Source: Chitinophaga sp. LS1 (GTDB taxonomy: Bacteria > Bacteroidota > Bacteroidia > Chitinophagales > Chitinophagaceae). From it: a DNA stretch of 64,000 bases. Below are positions 8,278 to 17,035 of the stretch, piece after piece (positions within the stretch are counted from its first letter, which is position 1; each line of letters starts with the position of its first letter). Made by a program: the position numbers and the translations under genes. The notes under the pieces were generated by a model. It did not search any database and was not told the origin of the DNA. It saw only the letters and a program-made list of their open reading frames with translations. The stretch covers positions 1,364,001 through 1,428,000 of the forward strand of contig NZ_CP128362.1 in the NCBI RefSeq assembly GCF_034274695.1, read 5' to 3'.

Positions 8278-10338
8278 ATGGCAGATAATTTTAAACCTTT
8301 TGTCTCACCCGAGGTGAAGATGAAAGAATTTACAGTCAAGTCCATTTTATTGGGCTGCATGTTTGGTATTATATTCGGTGCCGCCACGGTGTATCTTGCG
8401 CTGAAAGCGGGTTTAACGGTTTCTGCGTCTATCCCGATTGCAGTGATTGCCATTACACTCGGCCGGAGATTCTTTAAGACCACGATTCTGGAAAACAACA
8501 TTATTCAGACTACAGGTTCAGCAGGTGAATCTATTGCTGCGGGTGTGGTATTTACGTTACCTGGTTTCCTCTTCCTGTCTGACCACAATGGTGATCAGTA
8601 TTTTAATTACATCACGATCCTCATCCTTGCCATCTTTGGTGGTATCCTGGGTACATTGATGATGATTCCCCTGCGCCGGTCACTGATTGTAAAAGAACAT
8701 GACACCCTGCCTTACCCTGAAGGTACTGCCTGTGGCGATGTACTGATAGCCGGTGAAAAAGGTGGTGACTTTGCCAAAACAGCTTTCTATGGTCTGGGCT
8801 TTGCAGTAGTATATGCCGTGTTCCAAAAGGTATTTCACGTGATTTCGGAAACACCTGCCTATATGACCAAACAGGTCAACAAATTCTTCCCTTCTGCTAA
8901 AATAAGTGCTGACATCACCCCTGAATACCTGGGTGTTGGTTATATCATTGGGCCCCGCATTGCCGGTGTACTGGTAGCGGGTGGTGTATTGTCCTGGTTG
9001 GTATTGATACCTTTGCTGGCCAGTTTACTGCCCGGTGACCTGATTGCTACACAACTGGTAAAACTGGGTTACCTCGCTAACCTGGCTACGCCTGGGGGTA
9101 AAGGTAACTGGAATCCTGCTACACATACTTTTACGGATTACTCTGCCGCTATCTACTTTGCCTATGTACGTCAGATAGGCGCTGGCGCCGTAGCAGCAGG
9201 TGGTTTCATCACGCTGATCAAAACCATTCCTACCATCATTTCTTCTTTCAAAGGTAGCCTTGGTTCCCTGAAGAAAGGTGAAGGTGCAGGTGCTGCAAAT
9301 GTTGCTGTACCACGTACGGAAAAAGACCTGAATGTAAAACTGGTATTGTTTGGTAGCATTGGCCTGATCATCCTGATGGCGTTCCTGCCTCAGTTGCCAG
9401 GTCAGTCTATTGGTCAGAAACTGCTGGTAGGTTTGCTGGTGGTAATATTCGGTGCATTCTTCGTAACTGTATCCAGCCGTATAGTAGGTTTAATTGGTTC
9501 TTCCAACAACCCTATTTCAGGTATGACTATCGCTACACTGATGGGTACCTGCCTGGTATTTATTGCTGTGGGTTGGAGCGGTAAAGTATATGAGCCAATG
9601 GCACTGGTAGTAGGTGGTATGATCTGTATCGCTGCTGCGAATGCAGGTGGTACATCGCAGGATCTGAAGTCTGGTTATATCGTGGGTGCTACTCCTATGT
9701 ACCAGCAGTTGTCACTGTTTATTGGTGCGATCGTATCATCTATCGTAATTGGTCTGACAGTGAAATTCCTCGATAAACCTACTGCTGTAATGATTGCGAA
9801 TGGCGTAACTGACCACGCAATTGGCAGTACTTATTTCCCTGCCCCACAGGGTACACTGATGGCAACGTTGGCAAAAGGCATTCTCTCTAAAAACCTTGAC
9901 TGGCAGTTTGTACTGGTAGGCGTATTCCTCTCTATCGTAATGGAGCTGTGTGGTATTAAATCACTGTCATTTGCAGTAGGTGCTTATCTGCCATTATCTA
10001 CGACTTTACCAATTGCGATTGGTGGCGCTATTCGTGGTGTGGTAGATATGAAAAACAAGAAAAAGAATGTGACGGTTTCTGCTGAAGAAGAAGAGCTGGG
10101 TAAAGGTAATCTGTTTGCAACCGGCCTGGTAGCTGGTGGTGCGGTAGCTGGTGTGATCATTGCGATTATGGCGGGCTTCAATAGCACAGCAGGTGCACTG
10201 GATGCGATGAATATGGAAAATGCACTCTCTGGTGCATTGGGCGAAGAAGGGTATTATATACTCGGTGTATTAGGATTTGCATTCATGGGATGGGTGCTGT
10301 ATCGCATCGCTACAAGAAATAAAGAAGCAGGCGCTTAA
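8278..10338 (+). CDS. OPT-family oligopeptide transporter
   Basis: Inner-membrane protein of 686 residues with about 14-16 predicted membrane segments. The N-terminus 'FKPFVSPEVKMKEFTVKSIL', then 'ALKAGLTVSASIPIAV' and 'TGSAGESIAAGVVFTLPG', match the bacterial OPT/YSL family, which transports oligopeptides or metal-chelate complexes. 'PYPEGTACGDVLIAGE' (about 145) is another family hallmark. It probably works with the POT carrier upstream, although the terminator between them indicates separate transcription. A 43-nt 3'-UTR hairpin element and a terminator follow the stop codon. Confidence 0.93.
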   Translation: MADNFKPFVSPEVKMKEFTVKSILLGCMFGIIFGAATVYLALKAGLTVSASIPIAVIAITLGRRFFKTTILENNIIQTTGSAGESIAAGVVFTLPGFLFLSDHNGDQYFNYITILILAIFGGILGTLMMIPLRRSLIVKEHDTLPYPEGTACGDVLIAGEKGGDFAKTAFYGLGFAVVYAVFQKVFHVISETPAYMTKQVNKFFPSAKISADITPEYLGVGYIIGPRIAGVLVAGGVLSWLVLIPLLASLLPGDLIATQLVKLGYLANLATPGGKGNWNPATHTFTDYSAAIYFAYVRQIGAGAVAAGGFITLIKTIPTIISSFKGSLGSLKKGEGAGAANVAVPRTEKDLNVKLVLFGSIGLIILMAFLPQLPGQSIGQKLLVGLLVVIFGAFFVTVSSRIVGLIGSSNNPISGMTIATLMGTCLVFIAVGWSGKVYEPMALVVGGMICIAAANAGGTSQDLKSGYIVGATPMYQQLSLFIGAIVSSIVIGLTVKFLDKPTAVMIANGVTDHAIGSTYFPAPQGTLMATLAKGILSKNLDWQFVLVGVFLSIVMELCGIKSLSFAVGAYLPLSTTLPIAIGGAIRGVVDMKNKKKNVTVSAEEEELGKGNLFATGLVAGGAVAGVIIAIMAGFNSTAGALDAMNMENALSGALGEEGYYILGVLGFAFMGWVLYRIATRNKEAGA

Positions 10339-10365
10339 TAGCAATACCTCTTTTAAAAAACATTC

Positions 10366-10408
10366 ATGAAAGAGGGCATTCTCCAACGGGGGATGAAAAC
10401 CATTTTCA
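10366..10408 (+). repeat. 3'-UTR hairpin element, copy 1
   Basis: First of five copies of a 42-43 nt element. It starts ATGAAAGAGGG, has an inner hairpin ATTCTCC-AAC-GGGGGAT, and ends AAAACCATTTTCA. The outer TGAAA can pair with the terminal TTTCA. It lies 27 nt after the OPT stop codon, in the same orientation, directly before the terminator. Confidence 0.8.
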
Positions 10409-10409
10409 G

Positions 10410-10447
10410 AAAAAAGCGTTTTTGGCCGATGGTCAAAAACGCTTTTT
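10410..10447 (+). terminator. Intrinsic terminator after the OPT transporter
   Basis: Stem AGCGTTTTTG(GCC) with (GGT)CAAAAACGCT around a GAT loop, followed by six T residues. It immediately follows the 3'-UTR hairpin element. Confidence 0.85.
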
Positions 10448-10518
10448 TGTTTACTTTTAATTATCGATTGACAATTAACGTCTTACATTTTCGTTAGCTA
10501 TATAAAACCCAAAATCTC

Positions 10519-11022
10519 ATGCGCCAATTAATTGCTCTAGCCGGAATCCTGTTACTGATTAGCGCCTGCAAGCACGATGACAACGAACCCATCAGAAAAT
10601 TTACATCCTTCCAGGTAGACAGCCTGATCGTACTGGCTGAAGACCCAACTGCTGTGCTCACTCCCGCTAATCTTACAGATAACGACGCTATTAATGATTA
10701 TCCTGTTCTAAACATTCTCGCTACCGGCAATCATGATGAAACGGTTCAATTCTCTTTGATTTCTGAAACCGAAAATATTCAAACCGGTGACTATTCTTCT
10801 ACCATCTATGGCAATGCTTTTCAACTAGGATTTGCAGGTCTCGATTATAACCTGCAGGCGAATTTCAATTACGGTACGCTGAACCTGCATATTACCAAAG
10901 TAATAGATACACTCATCGAAGGTTCCTTTGATGGTGAACTCGTAGATACCACCGGCACTATCTCTCCCAAACCTTTGGTAAAAGGGTTCCTGAGGGTTGT
11001 ATTCAAAAGAGATACACTCTAA
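10519..11022 (+). CDS. Hypothetical lipoprotein
   Basis: I do not recognise a named family. The 167-residue protein has a signal peptide ending in a lipobox (LLISAC, lipidated Cys at 17), followed by acidic KHDDNEP, so it should be exported and lipid-anchored. The rest is predicted mostly beta, with alternating polar/hydrophobic segments ('TIYGNAFQLGFAGLDYNLQ', 'GTLNLHITKVIDTLIEGSF') resembling small beta-sandwich lipoproteins of Bacteroidota. It stands alone on the plus strand and overlaps the convergent DUF1501 gene by 4 nt. Function is unknown. Confidence 0.75.
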   Translation: MRQLIALAGILLLISACKHDDNEPIRKFTSFQVDSLIVLAEDPTAVLTPANLTDNDAINDYPVLNILATGNHDETVQFSLISETENIQTGDYSSTIYGNAFQLGFAGLDYNLQANFNYGTLNLHITKVIDTLIEGSFDGELVDTTGTISPKPLVKGFLRVVFKRDTL

Positions 11023-12221
11023 ATAAAAGTTAAATGATCGTAGTTATGTTTTAAGATCGTCTTGTCATCTGCTCCCAACCATTTGTTGAGCAGCGTGGCA
11101 TATACACGCTTGAAATCAACTTTGTACTGCAGGTCTCCGTCCTTCAGATTCATCAGATCAGGACCATCGTTCAATAAACCCTGTTGCTTTAATCCACCAC
11201 CTATCAGGAACATGTTATTCGCAGTGCCATGGTCAGTACCATTGCTGGCGTTCTGCTCCACTCTTCGGCCAAATTCAGAGAAGGTCATGACCACCACATC
11301 CTGAAAACGGTTATTGTTCTTCAGGTCTCTTGTAAATACTGTCACTGCATCGTCCAGTTGTTTGAAGAGGTTCTGTTGCTGTGCCTGTTGATTTACGTGT
11401 GTATCAAAACTACCATGAGATACATAATATACTTTGGTACTGATGTCGGACATGATCAGCTTTGAAATGGTACGCAGGCTCTTACCTAAATGGGTGGAAG
11501 GATAATCTTCTTTGGTCTCGTATGTTTTAAATTGCTTTTGAATGTAGTTGGCAGATGATAAGGTAGCGCCCAGTGTTTTGTACAGATAATCCACATTAGG
11601 TTCTTCATCACGATGCTGATGCATTAAATCATTGTACAATCCTGCATTGATACCACTACTTAATCTACCCGGATCATTGAATGCTAATCCTTTCTGGAAT
11701 TCGCCTTTCATGGCAAGGCTCAATGTATCGTCGATTTCCAGTGCCTGCACTGGTTTATCACAATCTTTACATTGTGCATCGAGATAGCGGCCTACCCAAC
11801 CATTGCCCCAGTAGTCAGTAGCGTTGCTGGCGGATTGCCAGATATCCATAGAGCGGAAATGCGAACGATCCGGATTGGGATAACCTACATTTTGCAGGAT
11901 GCCCATACCCCCATCATCATACAGTGCTTTCATACCTACCATAGCAGGATGTAGTCCTGTTTCATCTGTGAGGGACAAAGCCTTTTCTCTTTGTATACCT
12001 AAGCTGGGCCGGAGTTTATAATAAATATCATTGCGATAGGGAATTACGGTATTTAACCCATCATTACCCCCTGACAACTGGATAATGACAAGTACCTTAT
12101 TGCCCGGCGGCACCATGGCATGTGTTGAGTTTTCCAATGCTTTCAGGAACTTCGGTATGAACAAAGATGCTGATGCCAACGAGCCCGCTTGTAAAAAACG
12201 ACGTCTGTTCAATATTAGCAT
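11019..12221 (-). CDS. DUF1501 family protein with twin-arginine signal
   Basis: Protein of 400 residues with an N-terminal twin-arginine-like signal (NRRRFLQAGSLASASLF), implying export of the folded protein. The body has the alkaline-phosphatase-like features of DUF1501: 'VIIQLSGGNDGLNTVIPY' (about 45-62), 'SHFRSMDIWQSA' (about 122), and 'TFSEFGRRVEQNASNGTDHG' (about 320). The biochemical role is not established. It is translated 10 nt after a DUF1800 gene, the usual partner, so the pair probably acts together at the cell surface or periplasm. Confidence 0.88.
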   Translation of the reverse strand: MLILNRRRFLQAGSLASASLFIPKFLKALENSTHAMVPPGNKVLVIIQLSGGNDGLNTVIPYRNDIYYKLRPSLGIQREKALSLTDETGLHPAMVGMKALYDDGGMGILQNVGYPNPDRSHFRSMDIWQSASNATDYWGNGWVGRYLDAQCKDCDKPVQALEIDDTLSLAMKGEFQKGLAFNDPGRLSSGINAGLYNDLMHQHRDEEPNVDYLYKTLGATLSSANYIQKQFKTYETKEDYPSTHLGKSLRTISKLIMSDISTKVYYVSHGSFDTHVNQQAQQQNLFKQLDDAVTVFTRDLKNNNRFQDVVVMTFSEFGRRVEQNASNGTDHGTANNMFLIGGGLKQQGLLNDGPDLMNLKDGDLQYKVDFKRVYATLLNKWLGADDKTILKHNYDHLTFI

Positions 12222-12231
12222 ACAATAAGTT

Positions 12232-13674
12232 TTAACACAATTGATATTCGGGTGTACTCATCACAGCGATAGTGACTGTCTTTATAAATTGTTCTCTGGA
12301 TGTAACGTCTGCGTAGTTTTCCAGGATTTTTTTGCTTACGTTCTTACTATTTTGCAAGAGCGTATCAGCAATGGTGGTAGCCAGGTCTTCGCGATTTACA
12401 TCTTTGTAATCTCCCATGTAATCATCCCAGTGAATAATGCCTTTGATCTTTCGGGCATATTGTTTTTTCGCTGCCTCATTTACCTGCTGTGTGGCTTTGT
12501 AACTTCCCATCCCCATTTCTGGCGTGATCTCTTTTGGCTGGATATTGAAATCTTTTTCATAGAGAATCATAGATGGTAATTGCATGCGATACATTAAGCT
12601 GGAACTATCTATCCAGTTACGACCACCGGGCCATCCGGCTACGTTTGGCGGGTAAAATAAAGTCTGACCCAATACCTGCTGAAAGGAGATCATCACTTCT
12701 TCTCTGTCAAAATCGACAGGGATCGTTCTACGAAAACCCACCAACAATTCAATGGGTGATTTGATATGGTTACCGATCAATTTACTATCGTAAAACCAGT
12801 CTGCCATGAAGATGTTGCGCATCAGTTCTTTGATGTCGTAACCAGAATTATAAAATTTATCTGCGAGGGTATTGATCTTTTCAGGATCAGGTGTTTCTTC
12901 ATCTACAAAGAATTTATAGACTTTCGCGGTGATGAATTGTGCAGTCGCTTTTTTCTCTAAGAGAATTTTTAACACATCATCACCATTGAAATTCCCTTCT
13001 TTGCCAAGGATATTTTTCACACCTTCATCATGCGTCTTTTCTCTGAACACAAAATTACCATCATCATCAAAAGCCCATCCCGTGAAGGCTCTGGCTGATT
13101 CTTTCACATCCTGTTCAGTATAGTTACCACGCCCCATGGTGAATAGTTCCATCACTTCACGTGCGAAGTTTTCATTGGGATGTGCTTTTTTGTTTTGTTG
13201 ATTATTCAGGAACTGTAGCATAGCAGGCGTTTTGGAGACAGCGGTGAGTAAGTCTCCAAAATTGCCCAGGGCATTGACTCTGATCACATTCAGCAATTGC
13301 TGGTTGAACAATACATTCTGTGTGCGACAGGCAAAATGCCCATGCCAGAAGAGGGCCATTTTTTCTCTTAATGGATGTGTACTGCGCACCATTTCATCTA
13401 CCCACGATACATTCAGGTCTTTGATACCTTGCGTATTCATTTGCTGCACCATCTTTCGGGTATCAGCATCCAGATCTTTTTTCTTCCTGTAATCAGGCAG
13501 GTCGGACTGGTCAATGATCCTGATGGGAGTCGTCTCATCTTTAGCAGGACCAATAAGGATCTTGCTTACAATTTGTTTACGGCGCTTGTGGGTCCAATCA
13601 GCTATAACAGGATAGCGTTCTCCAAAGCCAGCCCTCCATGCGAGGTGCTGCATCTGCAATTTTTCAGGGACCAT
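12232..13674 (-). CDS. DUF1800 family protein
   Basis: Protein of 480 residues matching the DUF1800 family: 'HLAWRAGFGERYPVIADW' at the N-terminus, 'REKMALFWHGHFACRTQNV' (about 100), 'ANENFAREVMELFTMGRG'-like segment (about 165), and 'PPNVAGWPGGRNWIDSSSLM' (about 350). The family is found next to DUF1501 proteins in Bacteroidota and Planctomycetota; its molecular function is not known. No classical signal peptide is obvious. It is the upstream gene of the DUF1800-DUF1501 pair, 15 nt after moeA on the same strand. Confidence 0.87.
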   Translation of the reverse strand: MVPEKLQMQHLAWRAGFGERYPVIADWTHKRRKQIVSKILIGPAKDETTPIRIIDQSDLPDYRKKKDLDADTRKMVQQMNTQGIKDLNVSWVDEMVRSTHPLREKMALFWHGHFACRTQNVLFNQQLLNVIRVNALGNFGDLLTAVSKTPAMLQFLNNQQNKKAHPNENFAREVMELFTMGRGNYTEQDVKESARAFTGWAFDDDGNFVFREKTHDEGVKNILGKEGNFNGDDVLKILLEKKATAQFITAKVYKFFVDEETPDPEKINTLADKFYNSGYDIKELMRNIFMADWFYDSKLIGNHIKSPIELLVGFRRTIPVDFDREEVMISFQQVLGQTLFYPPNVAGWPGGRNWIDSSSLMYRMQLPSMILYEKDFNIQPKEITPEMGMGSYKATQQVNEAAKKQYARKIKGIIHWDDYMGDYKDVNREDLATTIADTLLQNSKNVSKKILENYADVTSREQFIKTVTIAVMSTPEYQLC

Positions 13675-13689
13675 AATTTTATTTTTAGA

Positions 13690-14901
13690 TCAGGATCTGA
13701 ATCTCCACACTGGATAACTACTGCCTTTCTCAAAGTTTTCTTTTTCTGATGGCAATTCCAGAAACCCATCTGCCTGCAATAAAGCTGCCAAATCTCCGGA
13801 ACCATGATAGGGTGGTGGCAAAGCGATGAACTGGCCACCCGCTACGGGGTGCAAACGAACAGGCATGAAATAGGTCAATGGTGGCTTGAAATGTACATCT
13901 GTACCCAATACAGCGTATGGTTCAGGCCCCGCTGTAATTTGTAAAGAAGCCTTTAACCAAGGCAAAACATAACGATAACAACACATGAACCCGGATACCG
14001 GATTGCCTGGCAATGCAAAAACCACAGGGCCATTTTCAAAGTATCCAAACAGGAATGGTTTGCCGGGGCGCTGTTGTACTTTATGAAATACCTGCTGCAT
14101 ACCCAGCTCTTCCAACACCTGTGGCAGGTGATCGTATTTACCAGCAGAGACAGCTCCCGTACAGATCAATACATCATGATTTAATAATGATCCTAATAAT
14201 TGTTGTATAGCGGGTATATCGTCATTGACATGATAACAGGTGGCATGGATACCCAGTTCTGTATGTAGTGCAGCAGCAAGTGTATAAGAGTTGGAAGTAC
14301 GTACCTGGTGTATATCAGGGGTTTCTGATACAGGTACCAGTTCATCACCGGTAGTGATAATGGCGACGTTGGGTAAGCGGCTCACACTTACCATTGTTTT
14401 ACCGACAGACGCCAGTACACCTGTTTCTGCAGCTGTAATACGGGTACCTGCAGCGATCAATACCTGACCAGCAGCAGCATCGGCACCCTGACGGTGAATG
14501 TGTTGCCCTTGTGCTACACCCGCTTTGATAGTAAAACGACGGAAGCCATCGTGTTCCGACGCTTCCAGGTGTTCGTACTGGATCACAGTATCTGTCAGTT
14601 CCGGCAAAATAGCGCCGGTCATGACTTCCAAACAATCAGCCATGCTACCGAGTTGCTTTCTGGGCATACCTGCGGCCTGCATGTCTTCTACGCCAAATAC
14701 AATTTGTCCTTTGGAATAGGCTTCAAAGTTGATGGCGATCCCATCCATCATTACGCGGTCATAAGGGGGGAAATCCCGATCAGATAAAACGGGTTCACGC
14801 AGTACCCTTCCTGTTGCGGAAGTAAATGGTACCTGTTCCATTCCGAAGTCTCTGGCTATCCCCATGACGGCAGCATAGGCAGCGATGACATCCATTAGCA
14901 T
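13690..14901 (-). CDS. moeA: Molybdopterin molybdenumtransferase MoeA
   Basis: Cytosolic enzyme of 403 residues that inserts molybdate into adenylylated molybdopterin, the last common step of Moco synthesis. Recognisable motifs are 'DRDFPPYDRVMMDGIAI' (about 37), 'CLEVMTGAILPELTDTV' (about 88), 'ITTGDELVPVSETPDIHQVR' (about 185), 'GAVSAGKYDHLPQVLEELG' (about 245) and 'FALPGNPVSGFMCCYRYV' (about 300). Length is normal. It is divergent from moaC, with 34 nt between the start codons, so both promoters must share that short gap or overlap the genes. Confidence 0.95.
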   Translation of the reverse strand: MLMDVIAAYAAVMGIARDFGMEQVPFTSATGRVLREPVLSDRDFPPYDRVMMDGIAINFEAYSKGQIVFGVEDMQAAGMPRKQLGSMADCLEVMTGAILPELTDTVIQYEHLEASEHDGFRRFTIKAGVAQGQHIHRQGADAAAGQVLIAAGTRITAAETGVLASVGKTMVSVSRLPNVAIITTGDELVPVSETPDIHQVRTSNSYTLAAALHTELGIHATCYHVNDDIPAIQQLLGSLLNHDVLICTGAVSAGKYDHLPQVLEELGMQQVFHKVQQRPGKPFLFGYFENGPVVFALPGNPVSGFMCCYRYVLPWLKASLQITAGPEPYAVLGTDVHFKPPLTYFMPVRLHPVAGGQFIALPPPYHGSGDLAALLQADGFLELPSEKENFEKGSSYPVWRFRS

Positions 14902-14935
14902 ATGTTAACAGGTTTCTTTGTAAATTTATTCTATT

Positions 14936-15418
14936 ATGAGCAATGATTCAAGTAAACAGGGTTTTTCTCATCTGAATGCAGCAGATCAACCTACTATGGT
15001 GGATGTAAGTGGCAAGATGGTGACGGAAAGAATTGCGGTTGCAGAAAGCAGGGTCTTTTTGCCAGAGGTGATCCGGCAGCAATTCAGTGGAAGTGATATT
15101 CATACAAAGAAAGGTGCAGTGTTTCAGACAGCGATCATAGCTGGTATTATGGCGGCGAAAAAAACGCCTGATCTGATACCTCTTTGTCATACTTTATTGC
15201 TCGAAGGTTGTAAGGTAGATATCACTTTGGAAGGAGAGGAAGCAGTTGTGAGATGTACGATCAAAACTACCGGCAGAACAGGTGTGGAGATGGAAGCACT
15301 GACGGGTGCAAGCATTGCAGCATTGACGATCTATGATATGTGCAAAGCTTTCTCTCATGGTATGGAGATCAGGCAAACAAAATTGATCAGTAAAACAGGT
15401 GGTAAAAGAGATTTCTGA
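14936..15418 (+). CDS. moaC: Cyclic pyranopterin monophosphate synthase MoaC
   Basis: Together with MoaA it converts GTP to cyclic pyranopterin monophosphate, the first intermediate of Moco synthesis. The 160-residue protein shows 'FSHLNAADQPTMVDVSGKMV' near the N-terminus, 'AIIAGIMAAKKTPDLIPLCH' (about 62-81) and 'GVEMEALTGASIAALTIYDM' (about 121), all MoaC signatures. The stop codon overlaps the start of mobA (TGATG), so these two genes are translationally coupled. Confidence 0.96.
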   Translation: MSNDSSKQGFSHLNAADQPTMVDVSGKMVTERIAVAESRVFLPEVIRQQFSGSDIHTKKGAVFQTAIIAGIMAAKKTPDLIPLCHTLLLEGCKVDITLEGEEAVVRCTIKTTGRTGVEMEALTGASIAALTIYDMCKAFSHGMEIRQTKLISKTGGKRDF

Positions 15419-15996
15419 TGTCAGGTTTATATGGATTGATATTATGTGGCGGGCGAAGCCTGCGCATGCAGCAGGATAAGAGCCAGCTGGATTATCATGG
15501 GTTGCCGCAATGGCAATATTTGTATCAGTTGCTGAAGCCACTGACGGAGAAAGTATTTCTTTCCTGTCGTGCAGATCAGGTGTTGGAGACTGAGCTACCT
15601 GTCATTATTGATAGTGTAGGTGATGCTGGTCCGGCAACCGGGATATTGAGTGCACATGCAGCTTTTCCGGAAAGCGCATGGTTGGTATTGGCGTGCGATC
15701 TGCCGTTGATCAGTGCGCAGAGTTTAGAATTGCTGATAGCATCAAGAGATATGAGCAAAGAAGCAACTGCCTTTATCAGTTCATTCAAACAATCACCGGA
15801 ACCATTGATGACGATATGGGAGACCGCAGGATTAAAAAGGTTAGATCTTGAAAAAGGATGTCCGCGCAAAACATTGCTGAAAGCGGAGATCGCATTGATT
15901 GAAAATCCATTTGCCATAGAGCAGTTTAATGCAAATACACCTTCGGAAAGAGAAGAAGCCATGCGCGCTATTATGGATGCGCAGCTACCCAGATAG
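15418..15996 (+). CDS. mobA: Molybdenum cofactor guanylyltransferase-like MobA
   Basis: Nucleotidyltransferase of 192 residues of the MobA type, expected to attach GMP (or a related nucleotide) to Mo-molybdopterin. The N-terminal NTP-binding loop reads LCGGRSLRMQQDKSQLDYHG. This matches the LxGGxSxRMGxDK consensus except for Gln in place of the usual Gly after RM. 'DAGPATGILSA' (about 76) and 'WLVLACDLPLIS' (about 92, with the metal-binding Asp) are also present. It overlaps moaC by one base and the convergent moaE by 26 nt. MocA-type cytidylyl specificity cannot be excluded. Confidence 0.88.
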   Translation: MSGLYGLILCGGRSLRMQQDKSQLDYHGLPQWQYLYQLLKPLTEKVFLSCRADQVLETELPVIIDSVGDAGPATGILSAHAAFPESAWLVLACDLPLISAQSLELLIASRDMSKEATAFISSFKQSPEPLMTIWETAGLKRLDLEKGCPRKTLLKAEIALIENPFAIEQFNANTPSEREEAMRAIMDAQLPR

Positions 15997-16387
15997 CACC
16001 ATCTTCGAAGAATTCTTTTTTCCAGATAGGTACTGTTTGTTTTAATGTATCGATGGCGTATTGACAGGCTTCAAAAGCAACGGCCCTGTGAGGAGCCGCA
16101 GCAGCAATGACTACGACCGTTTCGCCGGGAGTTTTTTCACCTGTGATGTGGAGGATGGCGATGCGGTGAATGCCAAATGCTGAGATAGTATACTCTGCAA
16201 TCTTTTCCATTTCAGAAATAGCCATCGGCTCATAGCACTCAAAGAATAATTTCACGACTTTCTTCCCTTGTGTTTCATTCCGCACATTACCCACAAACAG
16301 CACTACACCACCGCAATCCGGTGATTCCACAAAGTCCAGTGCCTGCTGCACATTTATATCAGGTGCTATGTGTACAAGGAAGTTCAT
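15971..16387 (-). CDS. moaE: Molybdopterin synthase catalytic subunit MoaE
   Basis: Large subunit (138 residues) of molybdopterin synthase, which moves sulfur from the thiocarboxylated MoaD C-terminus onto cPMP. Visible motifs are 'CGGVVLFVGNVRNETQGKKV' (about 26), 'LFFECYEPMAISEMEKI' (about 47), 'HITGEKTPGETVVVIAAAAPHR' region (about 80-101) and 'TVPIWKKEFFEDGAIWV' (about 119), which contains the conserved Lys pair. It lies 11 nt downstream of moaD on the minus strand and converges on mobA with a 26-nt overlap. Confidence 0.95.
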   Translation of the reverse strand: MNFLVHIAPDINVQQALDFVESPDCGGVVLFVGNVRNETQGKKVVKLFFECYEPMAISEMEKIAEYTISAFGIHRIAILHITGEKTPGETVVVIAAAAPHRAVAFEACQYAIDTLKQTVPIWKKEFFEDGAIWVAAHP

Positions 16388-16398
16388 ATTGACATTTT

Positions 16399-16629
16399 TC
16401 AGCCGCCACTTACGGGAGGTATTACAGCAATCTCATCGCCGGGTAATAATGGTTGTTCATCATTTGCATATACTTTATTCACAGCTATCATCAAGGAGCG
16501 TAATTCACGCAGCGAAGGATATTGTGCATACAACCATTCTTTCAGTGTTGCTACGTCAGCAACGCCTGTAGTGGTGATAGCCCCTGCCCCGGCAATATCT
16601 TTTGCAATACCAAATAATAACACACGCAT
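16399..16629 (-). CDS. moaD: Molybdopterin synthase sulfur carrier MoaD
   Basis: Ubiquitin-like sulfur carrier of 76 residues starting MRVLLFGIAKDIAG. It ends in the diagnostic Gly-Gly (VIPPVSGG), which MoeB adenylates and which then carries the thiocarboxylate. The start at 16629 was preferred to one further upstream because MRVLLFG is the family's normal N-terminus and the extra upstream residues are not conserved. It precedes moaE by 11 nt, and the two make one transcription unit divergent from the gene at 16670. Confidence 0.94.
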   Translation of the reverse strand: MRVLLFGIAKDIAGAGAITTTGVADVATLKEWLYAQYPSLRELRSLMIAVNKVYANDEQPLLPGDEIAVIPPVSGG

Positions 16630-16669
16630 AGTTATAGATAAAGCTACGATAATGTAGTAATTTACATAC

Positions 16670-17032
16670 ATGAAAATAAGAATTCGCGGGAACAGTATCC
16701 GCTACCGGTTGGATAAACAAGATATTGCTACACTGCAGGAAACGCAGCAGGTAGAAGAGATCACTACGATTGGCGCCGGTACCCTGCAATTTTCTATACA
16801 TGCAAAAGGGGAAGCGCCGGCCATTGCCCTGAATGCAAATGGGGTGCAATTGTTTTTGCCTGTAACACAGGTATCCGGGTGGATCACCACTGAGCAGGTA
16901 GGTTTTAAGCATGAGTTGCCAAATGCTGATGGCTCTGTACTACACCTGCTTATAGAAAAAGATTTTAAATGTCTGACCGAAAGAGATGAGGATGAAAGCC
17001 AGGCTTTCGAGAATCCTGCGCAGAGTTGCTAA
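16670..17032 (+). CDS. Conserved small protein of the Moco cluster, function unknown
   Basis: Protein of 120 residues that I cannot assign to a named family. It has no signal peptide or membrane segment and looks like a compact alpha/beta cytosolic protein. It opens with basic MKIRIRGNSIRYRL and ends in an acidic stretch (TERDEDESQAFENP) with AQSC at the very end. Two Cys residues are present, one at 'DFKCLTE' and one at the C-terminus. It lies only 3 nt upstream of moaA, so it is almost certainly co-transcribed with it. That position suggests a role in Moco synthesis or in a molybdoenzyme. Confidence 0.8.
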   Translation: MKIRIRGNSIRYRLDKQDIATLQETQQVEEITTIGAGTLQFSIHAKGEAPAIALNANGVQLFLPVTQVSGWITTEQVGFKHELPNADGSVLHLLIEKDFKCLTERDEDESQAFENPAQSC

Positions 17033-17035
17033 ATT

